Assembly: GCA_963742535.1 (NCBI GenBank) | Contig: CAVUMC010000001.1 | Span: 62,001 to 126,000, forward strand | Source: VRUE01 sp963742535 | GTDB taxonomy: Bacteria > Actinomycetota > Thermoleophilia > Solirubrobacterales > 70-9 | Direction: 5' to 3' | DNA: 64,000 bases | Part shown: piece by piece, positions 25,916-34,324 of the stretch | How positions within the stretch are numbered: the stretch's first letter is position 1 | Layout of the letters: every line of letters starts with the position of its first letter | Notes under the pieces: model-generated | Seen by the model: the letters and a program-made list of their open reading frames with translations, nothing else | Database searches by the model: none | Told to the model about the DNA's origin: nothing | Program-made: the position numbers and the translations under genes

Positions 25916-26113
25916 CCAGCCCTCCGGTAGCTAAAGCTTCCTCAGGCTGGTCCCCCCCAACCCGTGCCACCCGCCGCGAGAAGCGCCCCACTCCCAGCGA
26001 AAAGCTTGCTCAGGACGGGAGGGGTGGTCCTTCGCAAGAAGCTCTGCCAGGAGCGCCCCTCCCCGGGGGTGGCGTCGTAGGGGGACCCGCCCTGAGGAAG
26101 CTTTACCTACCGG
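25916..26113. repeat. cluster of hairpins with a shared AAAGCTT-CTCAGG core
   Basis: Two 23-nt arms (25924-25946 and 26091-26113) are inverted copies with 22 matches. Related cores (AAAGCTTGCTCAGG at 26001-26014 and a more degenerate one near 26036-26051) lie between them in direct orientation. Several copies are flanked by their own short GC stems, for example CCAGCC with GGCTGG at 25916-25950 and CTCCC with GGGAG at 25991-26021. It could be a structured RNA or a small mobile palindromic element. Confidence 0.6.
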
Positions 26114-26165
26114 AAGGGGTGGGGTTCCTGCGGCGACAGCACCCGCGGGGCCGGGGACGCTTGCG

Positions 26166-27830
26166 TCAGACCTCGACTACTACGGGAATGATCATCGGCC
26201 GTCTGCGGAGTTTTTCGTAGACCAGGCCGGCGACCGCGTCATGCAGGTCTTCCTGGACCAGGTGCAGCTCACGCGTGCCGGCCTTGGCGGCATCCTCCAG
26301 TGAATCCTCGACCAGGTCGCGCAGGTCCTCGACCAGCGCGTCGGCCTCCTCGAGGGCGGAGACACCGCGGAAGATGACCTCGGGGTCGGCGACGACATGA
26401 CCGTCCTCGGAGGAAATCGTCGCGACGACGATGAAGATGCCATCGGCGGAGATCTCGCGGCGGTCGCGCAGGGCGACGTCGTCCGGCTCGCCGACGTTGA
26501 CGCCATCGACGTAGATCACGCCGGTATGGATGTCCTCACCGAAACTGGCGCCATCGGCGTCGAGCTCCAGCGGCAGGCCGTTGCGGCCCTGGAAGATGCG
26601 CTCGGCATCGATGCCGACCGACTGCGCCAGCTCCGAGTGCAGGCGCAGGCGCTGGTGGTCACCGTGCACGGGCAGCACGTAGCGCGGTTTGGTCAGGTTG
26701 AGCATCAGTTTCAGCTCCTCCTGCCAGCCATGCCCTGAAGCGTGAATCGGCGCGTCCTTGGCGGTGACGACTTTGGCCCCGATCTCGAAGATGCGGTCAA
26801 TCGTCTCATTGACGGCGCGCTCGTTGCCCGGCACGGGCGTCGCCGAGAAGACGACGGTGTCACCGGAGTGCAGCTCGACGTCGCGGTGATCGTTGTTGGC
26901 CATCCGCCGCAGCGCTGAGAGGGGCTCACCCTGGCTGCCGGTCGAAATCACGACTACCTTCTCATCGGGGAAGTTCTCGATCTCGCGCGGCTGGATGAAG
27001 AGTCCGCTCGGTGCCTCGGCGATACCGAGGTTGGAGGCGATGTTGAAGTTTTTCCGCATCGAGCGACCTACCAGCGCGACGCGCCGGTCGAGCTTGATCG
27101 CGGCGTCGATCACCTGCTGAACGCGGTGGATGTTGGAGGCGAAAGAGGTGACGATGATGCGGCCCTTGCAGTCGGAGAAGGTGTCGAGCAGCGCCGGGCC
27201 GACGCTCGACTCCGATGGAGCGACGCCGGGCCGGTCGGCATTGGTCGAGTCGCCACAGAGCAACAGCAGGCCATCGCGACCAATTTCGGCCAGGCGCGAG
27301 ATGTCTGCGGGCCGGCCGTCGACCGGGGTCTGGTCGAACTTGTAGTCGCCCGTCATCAGCACCGATCCCAGCTCGGTGGTCAGCAGCACCCCACGGGCGT
27401 CGGGAATCGAGTGCGAGAGGTGGATCAGCTCGAGCTTGAAGGGCCCGGCCTCAACCACATCCCCCGCCGGCAGCTCCTGCAGCGGCGCGTCCTTGAGCTT
27501 GTGCTCGTCGAGCTTGGAACGCACCATGCCGACGGTGAGAAGGCCGCCGTAGATGACCGGGGGCATGCCGATCTCACGCAGTACGTAGGGCAGGGCGCCG
27601 ACGTGGTCCTCGTGGCCGTGGGTGAGCACGATCGCCTCGATGTCATCGGCGCGCTCGCGCAGGTAGGAGAAGTCCGGCAGGACCAGGTCGATGCCGAGCA
27701 TCTCCGCGGTCGGGAACATCAGGCCGGTGTCGACGACGACGATGCGCCCGTCGTACTCGATCACGGTCATGTTCTTGCCGATCTCGCCCAGTCCCCCGAG
27801 CGGCAGCACTCGCAGCTTGCTGTTCGGCAC
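26166..27830 (-). CDS. rnj: ribonuclease J
   Basis: This 554-residue beta-CASP metallo-beta-lactamase has GGLGEIGKNM near the start, the metal motif THGHEDHVGALPY (about 73-85), GDYKFDQTPVDG, the beta-CASP insertion, and SGHGWQEELKLM before the last His region. It is a 5'-3' exo- and endoribonuclease used in rRNA maturation and mRNA turnover. The GTG start shares one base with the dapA stop (TAGTG). The dapA-rnj order is shared with other actinobacteria. Confidence 0.96.
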   Translation of the reverse strand: MPNSKLRVLPLGGLGEIGKNMTVIEYDGRIVVVDTGLMFPTAEMLGIDLVLPDFSYLRERADDIEAIVLTHGHEDHVGALPYVLREIGMPPVIYGGLLTVGMVRSKLDEHKLKDAPLQELPAGDVVEAGPFKLELIHLSHSIPDARGVLLTTELGSVLMTGDYKFDQTPVDGRPADISRLAEIGRDGLLLLCGDSTNADRPGVAPSESSVGPALLDTFSDCKGRIIVTSFASNIHRVQQVIDAAIKLDRRVALVGRSMRKNFNIASNLGIAEAPSGLFIQPREIENFPDEKVVVISTGSQGEPLSALRRMANNDHRDVELHSGDTVVFSATPVPGNERAVNETIDRIFEIGAKVVTAKDAPIHASGHGWQEELKLMLNLTKPRYVLPVHGDHQRLRLHSELAQSVGIDAERIFQGRNGLPLELDADGASFGEDIHTGVIYVDGVNVGEPDDVALRDRREISADGIFIVVATISSEDGHVVADPEVIFRGVSALEEADALVEDLRDLVEDSLEDAAKAGTRELHLVQEDLHDAVAGLVYEKLRRRPMIIPVVVEV

Positions 27831-28708
27831 TAGGAGGTCACCGGGGTGAGGCCGACGCTTTCGAGCGCCGCTCGCACTGTCGCCCTCTGCCCGTCATCGG
27901 CGGACACGAGAGGTAGTCGCAGTGTTCCCGACGGGATCAAGCCCGTCATCTCCAGAGCTGCCTTGACAGGAATCGGGTTGGTGGTGACGCCCATCGCGGC
28001 GTAGACCTCGCGCAGGCCGGAATCGATCTCGCGGGCCCGATCGAGGTCTCCGGCCTGCGCCGCGTCCCAGACTTCCCGCATCTGCGGACCAACGAGGTGC
28101 GAGGCGACGCAGATTCCACCCACGCCACCGATCTCCAGCGTCCTACAGAAGATGTCGTCGTTGCCGGCGAGGATGTCGAGACCCTCGATCGGCTGCAGAT
28201 CGTCGTTGTTTGCCTGCTTGACCGCCACCACGTTCTCGATCTTGGCGATCTCAGCAAGCTGCTCGGGCGGCACGTTGACCACAACCCGCGAAGGGATGTT
28301 GTAGGCGATCAGCGGCAAGTCCGGCACGGCGGCGGCAATCGCTTCGAAGTGGGCCTGAATCCCGGCCGGATTGGGCTTGTTGTAGTAGGGCGTGACGATC
28401 AAGGCAGCGTCGGCACCGGCCTCGGCCGCGCCTTGCGTCAGCTCGATCGAGTGCGTGGTGTAGTTGGTCCCCGTGCCGCAGATCAAGAGCACGTCCTCGC
28501 CGACCTCGCGGCGCACGGCTCTGGTCAGGTCCAGCGCCTCCTCGTCGGTCAGCGTTGGGGCCTCGCCGGTCGAGCCGGAGATCACCAGCCCATGTGAACC
28601 GTGCTCGAGCAGGTAGGTCGCGAGTTTGAGCGCGGCGGCCTCATCCACTCGTCGGTTCTCGTCGAACGGCGTCGCCATGGCCGTGATTACTCCGCGAATT
28701 CGCTTCAT
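27830..28708 (-). CDS. dapA: 4-hydroxy-tetrahydrodipicolinate synthase
   Basis: This 292-residue TIM-barrel lyase has GSTGEAPTLTDEE (about 46-58), TPYYNKPN with the active-site Tyr (about 135), NIPSRVVVN, and the Schiff-base Lys in VVAVKQAN (about 163). It condenses pyruvate with aspartate semialdehyde, the first committed step to diaminopimelate and lysine. The ATG follows TACCCT by 6 nt, so it can be transcribed as a leaderless mRNA separately from dapB. Confidence 0.96.
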   Translation of the reverse strand: MKRIRGVITAMATPFDENRRVDEAAALKLATYLLEHGSHGLVISGSTGEAPTLTDEEALDLTRAVRREVGEDVLLICGTGTNYTTHSIELTQGAAEAGADAALIVTPYYNKPNPAGIQAHFEAIAAAVPDLPLIAYNIPSRVVVNVPPEQLAEIAKIENVVAVKQANNDDLQPIEGLDILAGNDDIFCRTLEIGGVGGICVASHLVGPQMREVWDAAQAGDLDRAREIDSGLREVYAAMGVTTNPIPVKAALEMTGLIPSGTLRLPLVSADDGQRATVRAALESVGLTPVTS

Positions 28709-28714
28709 AGCGCC

Positions 28715-28720
28715 AGGGTA
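28715..28720 (-). promoter_or_regulatory. -10 element of leaderless promoter for dapA-rnj
   Basis: TACCCT lies 6 nt before the ATG at 28708, in the 24-nt gap after dapB. Confidence 0.5.
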
Positions 28721-28732
28721 TCGCGGCCCGAA

Positions 28733-29398
28733 CTAGAGCAGCTTCTCCAGCCCAACCGTGAAGCGATCGGGCAGGTTGGCCACTTTTTGCACGGCGAGCA
28801 GCACGCCGGGCATGAAGGAGCGGCGGTCGATTGAGTCGTGGCGGAGGCTGAGGGTCTGGCCCTGGCCGCCGAAGACGACTTCCTGGTGCGCGACCAAGCC
28901 GGGCAGGCGCACCGAGTGGATCGGCTCGTGGACGTTGCCACCGGCGGCCGCGATCAGCTCGGCGGTGCGCTTCGCCGTGCCGGAAGGCGCATCGAGCTTC
29001 TGGTCGTGATGCAGCTCGATGATCTCGCACTCGGGCATGTGCGGCGCGATCCTCTGCGCCACCTCCATCAGCAGCACGGCGCCGATCGCGAAGTTGGGTG
29101 CGACGAAGGCATTCGCTTCGGAGGCCTCCGCGGCCGCCTTGAGCGCGTCGAGGTCGAAGCCCGTAGTGCCAACCACGACGTGGACGCCAGCCACAAGGCA
29201 GGCTTCGGCATTGGCGAGGGCGGTGTGGGGCTGGGTGAAATCGACGACGACGTCGGCGTCCCCGAGCACCTCGCTGAGCTCGGTGTCCAGCGCCGGATCG
29301 GCCTTGCCGGTCAGCTCCGTGTCACCAGCCTCTTCAACCGTCTCGCAGACGGCTTGGCCCATGCGGCCGGCCGCGCCCGATACCGCGACCCGGATCAC
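28733..29398 (-). CDS. dapB: 4-hydroxy-tetrahydrodipicolinate reductase
   Basis: This 221-residue DapB has the NAD(P) loop VSGAAGRMG (about 5-13), VDFTQP, GTTGF, and the catalytic stretch ELHHDQKLDAPSGTA (about 127-141). It reduces the DapA product. The GTG start overlaps the M16 peptidase stop by four bases. It is slightly shorter than typical homologues but complete. Confidence 0.96.
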   Translation of the reverse strand: MIRVAVSGAAGRMGQAVCETVEEAGDTELTGKADPALDTELSEVLGDADVVVDFTQPHTALANAEACLVAGVHVVVGTTGFDLDALKAAAEASEANAFVAPNFAIGAVLLMEVAQRIAPHMPECEIIELHHDQKLDAPSGTAKRTAELIAAAGGNVHEPIHSVRLPGLVAHQEVVFGGQGQTLSLRHDSIDRRSFMPGVLLAVQKVANLPDRFTVGLEKLL

Positions 29399-30669
29399 GC
29401 CGCGACCAGGGACTCGCTGACCGGGCCGAGCGCCTCGCGGAAGCGCGACTCATCGCGACCTACGCAGGCGGCGGAGAGCCGCTCAGGGCCGTAAAGCTCC
29501 TCGGCCAGTGCGGTCAGGTCGTCGACGCTGACCGCGTCGACTTTGGCCAGCATCTCGTCAAGGCTGTCGATCGGTAGACCAAAGAGGGTGGCACGGGAGA
29601 TGCGGGACATCCGCGCCGCAGTCGACTCCGAAGAGAGCACGAGCCGGCCCTTGACGTTCTCCTTACCGCGCGAGAGCTCCTCGGCGCTGACCGGCTCGGA
29701 GCGCAGGCGGGCAAGCTCGGCGCCGATGATGGCGCAGGCCTCCTCGACGTTGTCCTCGCGGGTGCCGACGTAGCTGGCGACGAGGCCGGAGTCGGTGTAC
29801 TGCTCGTTGTAGGAGCCGACCGCGTAGGCCAGGCCGCGCTTCTCGCGCACCTCACGGAAAAGCCGCGAGGAGCTGGAGCCGCCGAAAATCGAGTCGAGCA
29901 CGGCGAGCGCGTAGCGGCGGTCGTCGTCGCGAGTAATGCCCGGCGCGCCGAAGCAGATGTGGTACTGCTCGGTGTCCTTCTCGTAGAAGCAGAGCCGGGC
30001 CGACTCATCGGTCTCGGCCGAGGCAGGCTGCCCATTGGCAGCAGCGCTCGGCGGCCGTACGAGGCGCTCGGAGAGCTCGGCGATGCGGGCGTGGTCGACG
30101 TTACCGGCAGCACCGACCACGATCGTCTCGCCGGTGTAGCGGGCACTGCGATAGGCCTCGATGTCGGGAACCGGCACCGAGCTGATCACCTCAGCCTCAC
30201 CGAGCACACGACGACCGAGCGGGTGCTGGCCGAAGACGGCCTCGGCGAGGATGTCGTGGACGCGATCCTGCGGCTCATCCTCATACATCGCGATCTCCTC
30301 CAGCACGACCTCGCGCTCGGAGTCGACTTCAGGGTAAGTCGGCGCCAACAGCATCTCGGCCAAAAGGTCGAAGACCTCCTCGGTGTGCTCGTCAAGGAAG
30401 CGCGCGTGTAGGTGCGTCGTCTCCTTGCCCGTCGCGGCGTTGACGGAAGCGCCGAGGCCGTCCAGCTTCTCGGCGATCTCGATCGCCGAGTACCGGGCGG
30501 TGCCCTTGAAGAGCAGGTGCTCGAGGAAATGCGAGACGCCGGCCTGTGCCGGCGTCTCGTTGCGAGAACCAGTCCTCACCCAGAGGCCGAGCGCCACGGA
30601 TCGCACCGAGGGAACCTCCTCGGTGGCGACCCGGACACCCGAGCCCTGGGTGGTAACAGTTGCGCTCAA
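29395..30669 (-). CDS. M16-family zinc peptidase (processing peptidase-like)
   Basis: The 424-residue protein has the inverted zinc motif HxxEH in SHFLEHLLFKGT (about 46-57) with the distal Glu region around EREVVLEEIAMYEDEP, plus an inactive-like C-terminal repeat half with FGAPGITRDDDR. It belongs to the pitrilysin/mitochondrial processing peptidase family and lies between pnp and dapB as in many actinobacteria. The start is a TTG 3 nt after the pnp stop, so translation is probably coupled. Confidence 0.93.
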   Translation of the reverse strand: MSATVTTQGSGVRVATEEVPSVRSVALGLWVRTGSRNETPAQAGVSHFLEHLLFKGTARYSAIEIAEKLDGLGASVNAATGKETTHLHARFLDEHTEEVFDLLAEMLLAPTYPEVDSEREVVLEEIAMYEDEPQDRVHDILAEAVFGQHPLGRRVLGEAEVISSVPVPDIEAYRSARYTGETIVVGAAGNVDHARIAELSERLVRPPSAAANGQPASAETDESARLCFYEKDTEQYHICFGAPGITRDDDRRYALAVLDSIFGGSSSSRLFREVREKRGLAYAVGSYNEQYTDSGLVASYVGTREDNVEEACAIIGAELARLRSEPVSAEELSRGKENVKGRLVLSSESTAARMSRISRATLFGLPIDSLDEMLAKVDAVSVDDLTALAEELYGPERLSAACVGRDESRFREALGPVSESLVAA

Positions 30670-30672
30670 CTC

Positions 30673-32919
30673 TTAATCGCGCCGCTCGCGGTCACGCCGC
30701 GGGCGCCGCTCGCGGCTACCGCCGCCGCCGCGACCTCCGCGGTCACCGCCGTTGCGACGGCCGCCGTCACCGGAACCGACCGAGGCCAGTTCCTCCGGGC
30801 TCTTGCCCTCGACCGAGGGATCGTCGGAGAGACGCAGGCCAATGCGGCCGCGCTCGCGGTCGACCTCGACCACGGTGACGTCGATCTCATCGCCGGAATT
30901 GAGCACGTCGTCAACCGAGTCGACTCGCTCGCCGGGCTTGACGTTGGAGATGTGCAGCAGACCGTCGGTGCCCTTGACCAGCTCAACGAAGGCGCCGAAG
31001 GTGGTCGTCTTGACGACCTTGGCGGTCTCGTAGCGATCGCCGACTTCAGCCTCCTTGGTCATCGACTGGATCCGCGCCACGCAGGCTTCGACCAGCGTGC
31101 CGGTCGGGGCGTAGATGCGGATCGTGCCGTCGTCTTCGACGTCGATTTCGGCTTCGAACTCCTCGCAGAGGGCGCGGATGGTTTCGCCGCCCTTGCCGAT
31201 CACGGCACCGATCTTCTCTTGGTCGATCTTGATCGACTCAATCCGCGGCGCGTGCTGGGAGAGCTGCTCACGCGGGCCGTCGATCGCTTCGGCCATCTTG
31301 CCGAGGATGAACTGGCGGCCCTTGTTGGCCTGCTCCAAGGCGTCGGTGAGGATCTCGAAGGTGACGCCGGTGATCTTGATGTCCATCTGCAGGGCGGTGA
31401 TCCCGTCTGCGGTACCGGCGACCTTGAAGTCCATGTCGCCGAGGTGGTCCTCGACACCGGCAATGTCGGTGAGGACGATGTAATCGTCACCCTCCTTGAT
31501 CAGGCCCATCGCCACGCCGGCGACGGGAGCGCTGACCGGCACGCCGGCGGCCTGCAACGCCATCGAAGAGGCGCAGACCGAGCCCATCGAGGAGGAGCCG
31601 TTGGACTCGAGCGTCTCGGAGACGACCCGGATTACGTAGGGGAAATCCTCTTCGTTCGGGATCGTCGCCACCAGGGCGCGCTCGGCGAGGGCACCGTGGC
31701 CGATGTCGCGGCGCTTCGGGCCGCGCATGAAGCCAGCCTCCCCGACCGAGAAGGGCGGGAAGTTGTAGTGGTGCCAGAACTTCTTCGAGGTCTCCAAGCC
31801 AAGCGTGTCGATCCGCATGTCCATGCGGGTCGTGCCAAGCGCGGCGTTGGAGAGGATCTGCGTCTCACCACGGGTGAACAGGGCTGAGCCGTGCACGCGC
31901 GGGGAGATGTCGACCTCGCACTCGATCGGCCGGATCTCATCCTGGGCGCGACCGTCGGGGCGCTTCTTGTCGACGGCGATCGCCTTGCGGATCGTGTCCT
32001 TCTCGATCGCACCAAAGGCTGCCTTGGCTTCGGCCACCTGCTTCTCGTCAGCCTCGCCGTCGGCGGACTCGGGCGCGTACTTGGCGACCACCTCGTCCTT
32101 GACCTTGTCGATCGCCTCGTAGCGCTCGAGCTTGCCCTCGGTGGCGATCGCGTCGACCAGTGCCTGGCCGTGCGAAGAGCGGATGTCGCTGAGCAGGCCC
32201 TCGTCGATCTTGGGCGCCTCGACCTCGATCTTCTCCTTGCCCGCCTTCTGCTGCAGTTCCTCCATCGCCGCGCAGAGCTTCTTGATCTCGCTGTGGGCGA
32301 TGTCGAGGGCGTCGAGGATCTCCTGCTCGGTGACGCCGTCAGCGCCAGCCTCGACCATCAGGATCGCCTCGTCGGTACCGGCGACGATCAGGTCGAGCTC
32401 GAGCTCGGCGTGGTCCTCCTCGGAGGGGTTGACGACGAAGTCGCCGTCGAGCTTGCCGATCCGCACCGCGCCAACGTGGGCGGCGACCGGAACCGGGGAG
32501 ATCGCCAGGGCTGCGGAAGCGCCGTTCATGGCGAGGATGTCGTAGGGGTTGACCTGGTCAACAGACATCGGGATCGCGACCAGCTGCGTCTCGTAGTGCC
32601 AGCCCTTGGGGAAGAGCGGACGGATCGGCCGGTCGATCATGCGGGCGGTCAGGGTTGCCTTCTCACCCGAGCGTCCCTCGCGACGGAAGAACGAGCCCGG
32701 GATCTTGCCCGCGGCGTACATCCGCTCCTCGACGTCGACGGTGAGGGGAAGGAAGTCCACGTCGCGAAGGTTGCCGACGGTTGCGGTGCAGAGCACCATC
32801 GTGTCGCCGGCCTGAACCACGACCGCGCCACCCGCCTGCTTCGCGAGTTTTCCGGTCTCGAAGGAAATCTGGCCATCGCCGATATCCGCCGAGACGCGGG
32901 TTACGTCAAACATGCTCAT
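30673..32919 (-). CDS. pnp: polyribonucleotide nucleotidyltransferase (PNPase)
   Basis: The 748-residue PNPase has two RNase PH-like domains joined by a helical linker, a KH domain (IGAVIGKGGETIR), an S1 domain (GDRYETAKVVKTTTFGAFVEL), and an Arg/Gly-rich tail of about 35 residues. It degrades RNA 3' to 5' by phosphorolysis. A GGAGGT ribosome site lies 11 nt upstream, within a leader that carries a small hairpin. Confidence 0.97.
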   Translation of the reverse strand: MSMFDVTRVSADIGDGQISFETGKLAKQAGGAVVVQAGDTMVLCTATVGNLRDVDFLPLTVDVEERMYAAGKIPGSFFRREGRSGEKATLTARMIDRPIRPLFPKGWHYETQLVAIPMSVDQVNPYDILAMNGASAALAISPVPVAAHVGAVRIGKLDGDFVVNPSEEDHAELELDLIVAGTDEAILMVEAGADGVTEQEILDALDIAHSEIKKLCAAMEELQQKAGKEKIEVEAPKIDEGLLSDIRSSHGQALVDAIATEGKLERYEAIDKVKDEVVAKYAPESADGEADEKQVAEAKAAFGAIEKDTIRKAIAVDKKRPDGRAQDEIRPIECEVDISPRVHGSALFTRGETQILSNAALGTTRMDMRIDTLGLETSKKFWHHYNFPPFSVGEAGFMRGPKRRDIGHGALAERALVATIPNEEDFPYVIRVVSETLESNGSSSMGSVCASSMALQAAGVPVSAPVAGVAMGLIKEGDDYIVLTDIAGVEDHLGDMDFKVAGTADGITALQMDIKITGVTFEILTDALEQANKGRQFILGKMAEAIDGPREQLSQHAPRIESIKIDQEKIGAVIGKGGETIRALCEEFEAEIDVEDDGTIRIYAPTGTLVEACVARIQSMTKEAEVGDRYETAKVVKTTTFGAFVELVKGTDGLLHISNVKPGERVDSVDDVLNSGDEIDVTVVEVDRERGRIGLRLSDDPSVEGKSPEELASVGSGDGGRRNGGDRGGRGGGGSRERRPRRDRERRD

Positions 32920-32930
32920 TTAGTTGTCCT

Positions 32931-32997
32931 ACCTCCGGCCACCCGGATGGTGGCCATCTGCTTTCAGAACTCTCGTTCTCTTTCGGGAGAGAGGGTA
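32931..32997 (-). promoter_or_regulatory. pnp promoter and leader hairpin
   Basis: A TACCCT -10 (32997-32992) gives a leader of about 65 nt. It contains a 7-bp hairpin, GGCCACC with GGTGGCC (32937-32955), directly next to the Shine-Dalgarno GGAGGT (32936-32931). PNPase represses its own leader in enteric bacteria; a similar role here is only inferred from position. Confidence 0.45.
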
Positions 32998-33002
32998 CAG
33001 GT

Positions 33003-33512
33003 CTAGGGAAAGACGGCGGGCGTACCGGTGACGCCTGCACGGATGCCTGACTCGAAGTCGCGACGCACCCTGACGGCAACACTCTCTGAGCGGCGATCCG
33101 TCTCAAAACGCTCGAGGTCGAGCCCCAGCTGCTCGACCCGTTCCCAGAGGTGGGGATCGTCGACGTGGCCGCGATCCTCGTAGAGCGAGTCGACCAGATC
33201 GAAGAAACGCCCCTGCCGCCCCGCCGCCTCGGCGGCGGCGTGCAGGGCCGGCGAACGCGGGTGCTTGCTGGCGACCGGGAAGTGACGGAAGACGATCGCT
33301 GCCTCGCGTGCGCACAGCTCGACCCAGGCGGAGGCACAGTGCGGACAGCCGAGGTCGGCGTAGACGATCAGCTCCGGACCCTCACCGCGGCGGTGGTCCT
33401 CCGGGCCGACGGGCGGTACCGCGGCGCTGGTTAGCTCAGAGCTCAGGAGAGCGCGTCGAAGATCAGGTTGGCGCCGGGGATCTCCAACGGCGTCGGCGAC
33501 TCGTGCACCCAC
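33003..33512 (-). CDS. DsbA-like thioredoxin-fold protein, C-terminally truncated
   Basis: The frame encodes LIVYADLGCPHC (CXXC redox pair) and the helical insertion of DsbA-family proteins. It ends right after the cis-proline strand (GVTGTPAVFP, then TAG). The final strand and helix that normally follow are absent, and nothing downstream restores them. The 5' end is also awkward: no ATG, GTG or TTG lies after the peroxiredoxin stop, so translation would begin at the GTG at 33512, inside that gene, or at a CTG at 33446. It may be a decaying gene or a minimal domain. Confidence 0.55.
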   Translation of the reverse strand: MGARVADAVGDPRRQPDLRRALLSSELTSAAVPPVGPEDHRRGEGPELIVYADLGCPHCASAWVELCAREAAIVFRHFPVASKHPRSPALHAAAEAAGRQGRFFDLVDSLYEDRGHVDDPHLWERVEQLGLDLERFETDRRSESVAVRVRRDFESGIRAGVTGTPAVFP

Positions 33513-33892
33513 TCCACCGTGCCCTCCTCGTCAACTAGGACGAGCGAGCGGTTGGCGTGACCAACCTTGTCGATGTAGGCGCCGTAGGCACGGGCGACCT
33601 CGCCCTTGGGCTCGAAGTCGGCGAGCAGCTGGGTGTCGATGCCGAGCTTGTCCTGAAAAGCCTTGTGGGCGAAGCCACTGTCAACGCTGATCCCAACCAT
33701 CGTCACACCCTTGGTCTCGATCTCCGGCTTGACCTCCTGGTAGATCGAAAGCTGGTCGCTGCAGACGGGACTGAAGTCCAGCGGATAGAAGACCAATAGG
33801 ACTTTCTTGCCGCGGAAGTCGGAGAGCGAGACCTTCTCGCCGTCCTGGTTGCGAAGAGTGAACTCGGGTGCCGGCTGCCCGGCGGCGATCAT
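33443..33892 (-). CDS. peroxiredoxin, AhpE-like
   Basis: This 149-residue thiol peroxidase has the peroxidatic Cys in YPLDFSPVCSDQL (about 38-50) and FRGKKVLLVFYPLDF before it. No second Cys lies at the PrxQ position, so it resembles one-cysteine AhpE-type enzymes. The ATG overlaps the rpsO stop (ATGA), which sets the start at 33892 and makes it part of the rpsO transcript. Confidence 0.88.
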   Translation of the reverse strand: MIAAGQPAPEFTLRNQDGEKVSLSDFRGKKVLLVFYPLDFSPVCSDQLSIYQEVKPEIETKGVTMVGISVDSGFAHKAFQDKLGIDTQLLADFEPKGEVARAYGAYIDKVGHANRSLVLVDEEGTVEWVHESPTPLEIPGANLIFDALS

Positions 33893-34158
33893 CGCCGCAG
33901 GCCGAGCTCGGCGACCAGGGCGCGGTAGCGCTCGAGGTCGTTGCGTTCGAGATAGCGCAGCATGCGGCGGCGCTTGCCGACCAGCATCAGCAGGCCACGG
34001 CGCGAGTGATGGTCCTTGGCGTGCGTGCGCAGGTGCTCTGTGAGTTCGTTGATCCGCTCGGTGAGCAGGGCAACCTGAACCTCGGGCGAGCCGGTATCGC
34101 CGTCGGCACGGCCATGCTTGCCAATCAGCTCGCTCTTTTTTTCCTTGGTCAGGCCCAT
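33889..34158 (-). CDS. rpsO: 30S ribosomal protein S15
   Basis: The 89-residue S15 shows the family core GDTGSPEVQVALLTERI and LTEHLRTHAKDHHSRRGL followed by LLMLVGKRRRMLRYL. It binds 16S rRNA helices 20-22. The leader is very short and consists almost entirely of a terminator-like hairpin. The stop overlaps the peroxiredoxin start. Confidence 0.98.
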   Translation of the reverse strand: MGLTKEKKSELIGKHGRADGDTGSPEVQVALLTERINELTEHLRTHAKDHHSRRGLLMLVGKRRRMLRYLERNDLERYRALVAELGLRR

Positions 34159-34163
34159 GTCTC

Positions 34164-34205
34164 AAAAAAACCGCGGCCCACAGGGGTCACGGTCGCTGCA
34201 AGCTA
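34164..34205 (-). promoter_or_regulatory. rpsO promoter and terminator-like leader hairpin
   Basis: A TAGCTT -10 (34205-34200) predicts initiation near 34193. The RNA would immediately form an imperfect 10-bp stem (34193-34170; one G-U, one mismatch) followed by seven U residues, then GAGAC and the AUG. The hairpin therefore fills the whole leader. It may attenuate transcription or occlude the ribosome site, as S15-responsive leaders do elsewhere. Confidence 0.55.
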
Positions 34206-34225
34206 GCACAGAGACAATCCCAGCG

Positions 34226-34280
34226 ATGGAGGGTCGGCGGCACCCCACCCTCCTCGGCGACTTCGGTCCCGACCTTCCAT
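34226..34280. repeat. inverted repeat between ribF and rpsO
   Basis: ATGGAGGGTCGG (34226-34237) pairs with CCGACCTTCCAT (34269-34280): 12 bp with one mismatch (a G-U pair in the plus-strand RNA) and a 31-nt loop. No T-tract follows on either strand. It lies 45 nt downstream of the ribF stop and upstream of the rpsO promoter. Confidence 0.5.
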
Positions 34281-34324
34281 GAAACCGGAGTGAGCTGGGC
34301 GCCGTTTTTGCTCTTGAGCTTGGG

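Larger units (their letters stand above)
25782..26165. other. 384-bp gene-free convergent region
   Basis: No convincing reading frame lies here. The region holds an intrinsic terminator for the two-component operon (25828-25870) and a GC-rich structured block (25916-26113) with several related hairpins and a 23-bp inverted repeat. The remainder, adjoining the RNase J stop, shows nothing else that I recognise. Confidence 0.7.

Noticed and set aside
25916..26113. RNase P RNA, tmRNA, SRP RNA or 6S RNA
   Set aside because: I looked for the hallmark motifs (GAGGAAAGTC, ACAGAAA, a tRNA-like end, the SRP tip GGAAGCAG) on both strands and did not find them.
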